A stretch of DNA of 64,000 bases from Linnemannia elongata (Eukaryota; Mortierellomycota; Mortierellomycetes; Mortierellales; Mortierellaceae). The position numbers and the translations under genes were made by a program. The stretch lies in assembly GCA_036320915.1 (NCBI GenBank), contig JAXBDG010000002.1, forward strand, positions 3,934,001-3,998,000, given 5' to 3'. Below are positions 58,188-64,000 of the stretch, piece by piece; the stretch's first letter is position 1; each line of letters opens with the position of its first letter. A model generated the notes under the pieces. It was given only the letters and a program-made list of their open reading frames with translations, ran no database searches and was not told the origin of the DNA.

Positions 58188-60067
58188 ATGACAACAATAG
58201 CAGCTGAACGTTACCCTCGTCAGCAGACTACTCCTGCAGCCACAGCAACAATAGAACTCACCTCACTCGACTCGCCCCTCGACTCTACTCCTCAGGCACA
58301 GCCAAAGATACCCTTCGCACGACATGACTCTATGACCATCACTCCAGCCCCGTCCCTCCCATCTTCTTCTTCTTCATCCTCTTCCTCCTCTTCTTCAACG
58401 CACGACCATATCACAACCACAACAACAACAACAAAAGAAAATACTAAGGAAAAGAAACAAGACGGCCAAGCAGGACATACACAACCACCAAAAACAGCAC
58501 TCCACGCGTTTGTCCGTCGTCACCCATGGCTCGTAGGATGGAATCACGAAGATTGGTGGCCCTGCTGGATCGGTCTTTTCCTCTTTGCCCTCGTCTCCAC
58601 CGCCGTCCGTTTCAACATCCCTGCAGCCCATTTCTACCCCTGGACCAGTAACCCCTTCGACGCTCTTAAATCTATCGGGAATCTTGATCTATTGATCCTC
58701 TTGCCTCTCCAGGGCTTACTTGTGTTCCTAGCACTGTGGGCGGTTGATGCCAAGGACTGGAACCAATTCTATAAGGGCTTCTTGGTGATTGAGTCGTTGT
58801 CGATGCTGAGCAAGTGGTTGGCTTCACAGAAGAATGTGAAGAGTGCTAGTTTGGGAGACTCTATCTGGGCGATTCTGTTTGGCGCGATGTTGAGGAACGC
58901 GATGGCCGGGGCTCCCTTACCCGATGGACGGTCAAAACCTTTGCCTGCTTGGCTCAAGGTTGCTCAGCAGACTGAGTTGTATATCGCCATTTCTCTTGTT
59001 CTCCTCTGGTATGTCCACCCCTCCTTCCTTCCTTCCTTCTCCAACGATCTGTGCGCCCCCCCATCATTTCAGATGCCTGCATTCTTTTCCGAGAAACAGT
59101 CACCCTCCATCATTGTTCGTCATATCGCGCCAAATATCGCACTTGCGTGATCGTCAAAAATATTAATTCCTAATCTCTTTTTTTTTTCCTTTTTTTTACT
59201 AATAGCATTGACTTCAATGTGCTCAAGCCACTTGCACCAAGAGCCCTCTTCGTATCTTGGATCGACACCCCCTCACTCTTCGTCCTCGTCGCCCTCATCG
59301 GCACCACATGGCTCAGGATCGACCTCCAAACATCCATGATCATGTCCGGTGCAACCTTCATCTGTGGTTCCTCTGCCGCCATTGCCCTCTCTTCCTCCCT
59401 CGGAGCTGGCAACAAGTCGGACCTCCCGATTGCCATTATCTCGGTCTTTACGATCCCTTCTATCATTGCCCTGCCTTATATCGCCAAGGCGGTTGGTATC
59501 AGTGCCAAGGTTGCCGGGGCTTGGTTTGGTGGATGTGTTGATTCAACGGGTGCTGTCATTGCGGCTGCTACGATTTATGGTGATTCAGGAAATGTGGCAG
59601 TTGAAACGGCGGCCGTGGTCAAGATGGTACAAAATGTCTTGATTGGACCCATCTCTGTCGGCGTCGCGGCGGTTTGGACACAACGGGAAGAGCGCCGTAT
59701 GCGGGCGTTGCACAACTCTCTTCAGGATGATGCCCTCCGTACCAAATCAGATTTCAAACCCGTACCCTACAGGACACTCCTTTGGAACCGGTTCCCCAAA
59801 TTCGTGCTCGGCTTTATTGTCACTGCGATTCTTTTCAACACTGTCGTACCCACAGAGGATCGGCCAGCGGTGAACTCGTTCTCGTTCATGGTCGGCGAAT
59901 GGTTTTCGACAATGAGTTTTGTGAGCATTGGACTGGGGTTGCAGTTTCATGAGTTGAGGAGGGAAGCGAGGATGTTGCTCAAGTTGACGACGCTTTATGC
60001 GCTTGCCCAGTTGGTCGATATTATGTCGACTTTTGGACTTGCTTATGTTGCCTTTGAGATGTTTTAG
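58188..60067 (+). CDS. YeiH/UPF0324-type membrane transporter (putative sulfate exporter family)
   Basis: Exons 58188..59008 and 59206..60067, 560 residues. After a 110-residue Ser/Thr-rich cytosolic leader there are about ten membrane segments. The signature region MSGATFICGSSAAIAL matches the conserved GxxxICGxSA block of bacterial UPF0324/YeiH proteins, and GGCVDSTGAVIAAATIYGD matches its second conserved helix (Asp-Ser-Thr-Gly then Ala-Ala). The E. coli family member is annotated as a putative sulfate/sulfonate exporter but transport has little direct proof. This copy has an intron and a eukaryotic leader, so it is a resident fungal gene, not contamination; fungi are not the usual hosts, so old transfer from bacteria is possible. 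A loop between the two halves (TQREERRMRALHNSLQDD) is charged and longer than usual. It converges on the GT2 gene. Confidence 0.85.
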
Positions 60068-60299
60068 AAATAGAAAAAAAAAACAGCAACAAAAGGGCTA
60101 CAGTGGCTACATTGTATTTTCTATCCGCATCATTTCTTTTTAAATCAATAATAATAGACGATTTTTTAATACCCCCCCCCCCCCCATGATATGGCTTTAA
60201 TTACAAAAAAGAAACAAGAAGAAAAAAAAATGAATGTTGCTCTAATAAAACTACAACAGGAAAAAAAGAAAAGAAAAGAAAAAAGTAACAAAGTAAAAA

Positions 60300-63200
60300 C
60301 TACACCTCAAACCTTGCAACCTTCCGCTTCCCTCCGCCTACACCGCCCTCAACCTCGACATACCCAGTCATACATTCAAACAACTCCTCATACGAGAAAT
60401 CCCTTTTATACTCCCTTACCAATACCCCTGTTTTCACAAAAAACCACAAGAATGACAAGAAATACGCGAGTCCGAAGGTAAAGAGGATCCGGATGACGTG
60501 TTCGTCCGTCAGGAGTGGAGGTGCGTGACCTTCAGGGATGGGTGCGCGTTCAGAGTACCGGATTGGGTTGTTGATGACTCCGAAGAAGAGGAGGGTTCCC
60601 CATGTTACTGGGGCGATGTAGGATTGTAGTTGGGTGAAATTCCTGATCAGACGCGCGCTGTTTGCGTTGGAATCAAAGAAGAAAAAAGACAGGACAAGAC
60701 ACGTTAGGGGGGTATAAAATACCGAACAACATAGAGCGTGATCAGGGCAAAGAGTAACAAAAGCAAATTCTTACCTAGTGCCCCAGGAGTTGTCATAGAG
60801 GGTCAAGGCGGCATAGATCTTTGCGGGGACATAACCCAACATATACAAGAACCCATAGATGGTTGTAAAGAAAAACTTCTTATCCCTCGTCACCCTCACT
60901 GCATAGGCAGTCTTCATCAACCCCACACCCATGATCGAAAACATCCACCAAGCAATCTGGGACCCTGTACCGAAATAAATACAGTTCACCAGGTTATAGA
61001 TCATCATCATCGGGTAGATCAACTGGTACAATAGCGCGTAGGTCATCCAAGGCGAGTGAAGATGCATGCATCCGAGCTGGATAGGGATCTCGCGGAAAAA
61101 GGATTTCGACCACCGGGTTTGTTGAGTCACCCAGGCGATGAATTTGATCGGCGTGTCGGTGTAACAGATGGCGTGATGGGAGAACTTGACTTTGTAACCC
61201 TCGCGGAGGACGAGGTTGGTGAGGTGTCGGTCGTCGCCGTAGGTGCACAAGACGCCCAGGAAGGATTGTTTGACCCAGGAGTCCATCACGTCGGCGATGA
61301 TTGACATGCGGTAGATTCCAAGAGGGCCTGAGACACAGTTGACGACGGAGTGGTAGGATTGGGCACCGCGCTCGAGGTTGAAGGCGAACCAATACCGGAG
61401 GGAGGAGAGGAAGGAGACCCAGGTCCCTGTGTTGTAGATCCGGACGTCTCCTGTTGCTGCGCCCACGATGGGAGACTCGGCCAACGCAAACGCCAATTCT
61501 ATTTGTTGGAATGAAAAAAAAAAAAAAAAATGTTGCGTTAGCAAAAAGAAGCCACTAGTGAGGTCAATGCTCAATGAGGATAATAAAAACAGGACAAAAA
61601 AGTTTACCTTTGCAGACGGCAGGGTCAAGATAAGTATCAGAATCTGTAACGACCACAGACTCAATCCCCTGCTGCAATAACGCCGCAAAGCCCGTATACA
61701 TGGCCGATCGTTTCCCCCTATGCGGCTGCATCACACAAACAGGACCTGGATGATACGCCAACTGTCTCACCAGATCCTCCCTCGCCTTATCACTCGCTTC
61801 TCGATCCATACACAAGAAATCCGGTCGAAAAACTGCCGCCCCTTGCTTCTCAAAGATCTTCATAAAGATCTGGGCCATATACTCGTCCTGCTCCTCGTTA
61901 CCGTCCACAACTAGCATGACGCGTTGGTTACGCTGGTACCGGATCGCGCGGAGAGATTTCAAGCACCCTTCGAGAAGGGTTGGGTCTTCGCGGTATCCGA
62001 CTGCTAGGATGCCTGTGCTCAGTCCGACCCAGTGCGGGTCACGCTTGTTGATGCGTTGGTTGACGCGACGGCGGTTTAAGGCTGAGAAACAAATGACTGC
62101 AAAGAAATCTGCGGCCATTAACATCCCGTAGGTGATGGATGTCTGCCAGGCGCCTGCAGAGACTTGGAGATGGAAACAGGCTTTGAGAATCCCGTAGGGG
62201 AGGAGGAAGATCCCCATGGTGAAGACGATCCAGGTTAGTTTCTTCCACAGCGAGACATAGGATGACTTCAGACCGTAGCTCTGTGGGGTCGTGGGTGTGT
62301 ATGGCGGAGGGGCGACAGAAGCCACAACAGCAGATTTAGCATCGTAAAATGCAGGCTGCTCTTGAGAAGACCGGTAGTGGGTTGCTAGGTCGAGAGGCGA
62401 TGACTGTGGGGATTCGTAGCTGCGGTGATGGATGACAGGGGAAGAGTACGCAGAGTGGAAGGTCTCTATCGTGGGGCTGTTTGGGAAAGCTGGAGACGAG
62501 TTGCCAGAGTAGGGTGTGTAGGGTTGGTACCCATTCGGCTGTTGCTGCTGCTGCTGCTGCTGGCTTCGGTACTCATTGAGGTATGCACTGGAGGGACCTC
62601 GAGGCTGGGGCTGGTGGAGTTGTTGGTGCTGCTGATAAGGATGATAATACTGTTGCTGCTGCTGTTGTTGTTGTTGGTGGAGATGATGAGGTTGTTGGTC
62701 AAAGTAATGCCCATGGCCCTGCTGACCACCTCCCACTCCATTCCCCTGATAGGCCACCGCACCATTCGACTCACGACCAGGCCCAGGAGGTCCCTCCATC
62801 AGAACAACCGGCGTCATCGATGGCGAAGGCGGCAACAAGGCGGACCCATCAGCCAACCCCGTAGACAAATGACTCGCCAGGCCCGAATACTGCAATCCCT
62901 CCATCCCCTTCCTCGACTGCAACCCTCCCATCATTGGTAAAGTGGTCGAGATGCTAAAATGCTCACTCTTCTTGCTGTACGACAGGACTGCCGCCATAAC
63001 ACCAGAGTTGCTCTTTGTCCCGTTTGGTTGCTGCGACGGCTGAGGCTGTTGTCCTCCGACGTCGATCCCTCCTCCACGACCGATGATCATACTGGTGTTG
63101 TACACCTCTGGAGAAAGCTCGTTACTATCATTGTTGTGGTCACCACTCGCGTAGGGGCTCGAAAAGTGAAGCCCTCCCTTCAGTCCCCCGACGCTGAGCT

Positions 63201-63318
63201 GATTGGCAGACGTGAAGGCTAAAGGATCCTTTGGGTGGACTGCTAGGCAGGACGCCTCGTCGTCTTGTCCAGACCGGTGGCTCAACACTGACGTCTCTTC
63301 TGGTGGGTGAGGCGGCAT
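60300..63318 (-). CDS. Hyaluronan-synthase-like processive GT2 glycosyltransferase
   Basis: Minus-strand exons 63318..61608, 61498..60775 and 60657..60300 give 930 residues. A 350-residue Gln/Pro/His-rich cytosolic leader is followed by two membrane helices, then the GT2 domain: LVVDGNEEQDE, the DxD-type TDSDTYLDP (about 559), VSGPLGIYR, GDDRHLTN (658-665, the catalytic Asp region) and QQTRWSK (696-702, the Q-x-x-R-W of processive enzymes). Three to four further helices close the protein. QQTRWSKSFFRE and GDDRHLTN are closer to hyaluronan synthases and Cryptococcus Cps1 than to chitin synthases (QRRRW) or cellulose synthases. It should use UDP-sugars at the plasma membrane and push a polysaccharide out. 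The product is unknown. Confidence 0.9.
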
Positions 63319-64000
63319 ATTGAAAAAAAAAGTAGTTGGTTGTCTTTTGGTGTTCCCTGGATGTACTGCCTTTGTATGTGCGGTTGTTCAAATCTAAGGG
63401 AAAGAGAGAAAAAAAAATGGAGTAGAAAGGGTATTTTCATTAATCAAACAATTCAGAAAGTGATTTCATCCGCACAAAAAAACTCAATTCCGGTCAATGC
63501 GGGGGGTCTTTGTTAAGCAGGTATTTAGAAAGTAACTCTTTGAGCGTAGAAAACAAAGGTGTCAACATTGCCGATTCTTTTCTCGTCCGGGCAGAAGTAG
63601 AAAATAAGTTAAAAGGGGGTGAAAAAGAAACAAAGAGCGAGATAGAGAAACAAGGGGTATTCATTTTTTTCCTTCAGCAGAATCGGAGGGACACGAGTTC
63701 ACCGTAGATACACATTTCTTATCGTAGATGGAAGGGGAAGAAGAACGACAGGGAAAGAAAGGCGAGGTGGTCTATAGGATAAGAATTTGTTTGGTATGCT
63801 CGTTCTCTTCATGACGGGGGGTGTGTAGAATGTGGGATGAAATAGAAATGCAAAGATGGATGCCTCCACCCTTATGCATCCATAGAGTACCACATTGATC
63901 TCGATCCTCCCCTCCGAAAAAAACATATGAAATGGTGGTGCACAGGTTCATGAGGAAGAACATTGAGTAGCGCGTTCGTGTCGCCCGTTGGGCTGTCCAA
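63319..64000. other. Upstream region of GT2 gene, to end of window
   Basis: Leader and promoter of the minus-strand GT2 gene. Its coding-strand leader is T/C-rich (plus strand purine-rich). No other gene is seen up to 64000. Confidence 0.5.

Overview
The window is nuclear DNA of an early-diverging filamentous fungus, most likely Mortierellomycota (Mortierella/Linnemannia-like). This rests on intron-rich genes with GT-AG borders, CT-rich leaders, long Gln/Asn/Ser/His homopolymer runs in proteins, and a gene set that mixes animal-like families (NR2C2-associated protein, STK32/YANK kinase, ethylmalonyl-CoA decarboxylase-like protein) with fungal ones (ASA1, ECL1-like, CYSTM). The genus is inference. 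I found no rRNA, tRNA, CRISPR array or prokaryote-style operon.

Layout. 1-0.7 kb: 3' end of a Ral/Ras-like GTPase. 4.3-9.3 kb: an Asn/Ser-rich reading frame and a large nuclear-type protein carrying a duplicated tri-helical-looking domain; they may be one gene. 9.5-14.1 kb: NR2C2AP-like protein, divergent from exosome subunit RRP41, then ASA1 (TTT/ASTRA WD40 protein). 15.4-19.0 kb: a TBC-domain protein split by a 2.2 kb intron. 19.6-25.4 kb: RBX1 converging on haspin kinase. 26.4-29.4 kb: two divergent small secreted Cys-rich paralogues. 30.4-30.8 kb: a diverged ubiquitin followed by a frameshifted second ubiquitin unit. 31-34.6 kb: gene-poor repeat DNA with a long inverted repeat. 35.0-38.6 kb: ECHDC1-like decarboxylase converging on an alpha/beta hydrolase. 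39.1-40.9 kb: ECL1-like zinc protein. 43.2-48.9 kb: CENP-B-type DNA-binding protein and an STK32/YANK kinase. 50.0-53.3 kb: six-repeat kelch protein. 54.9-56.9 kb: CYSTM tail protein. 58.2-63.3 kb: YeiH/UPF0324-type transporter converging on a hyaluronan-synthase-like GT2 enzyme.

The genes are mostly housekeeping and do not form a single pathway. Themes are cell-cycle and ubiquitin control (haspin, RBX1, ASA1, diverged ubiquitin), RNA decay (RRP41), small-GTPase control (Ral-like, TBC), and surface or secreted products (secreted pair, CYSTM, GT2 enzyme, transporter). Exon joins below were worked out by eye from splice signals, reading frame and family resemblance; no transcript data were available.

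The most unusual loci are the decaying di-ubiquitin gene, the palindrome carrying two mirror copies of an unknown 136-codon frame, the internally duplicated domain protein, and the secreted paralogue pair.
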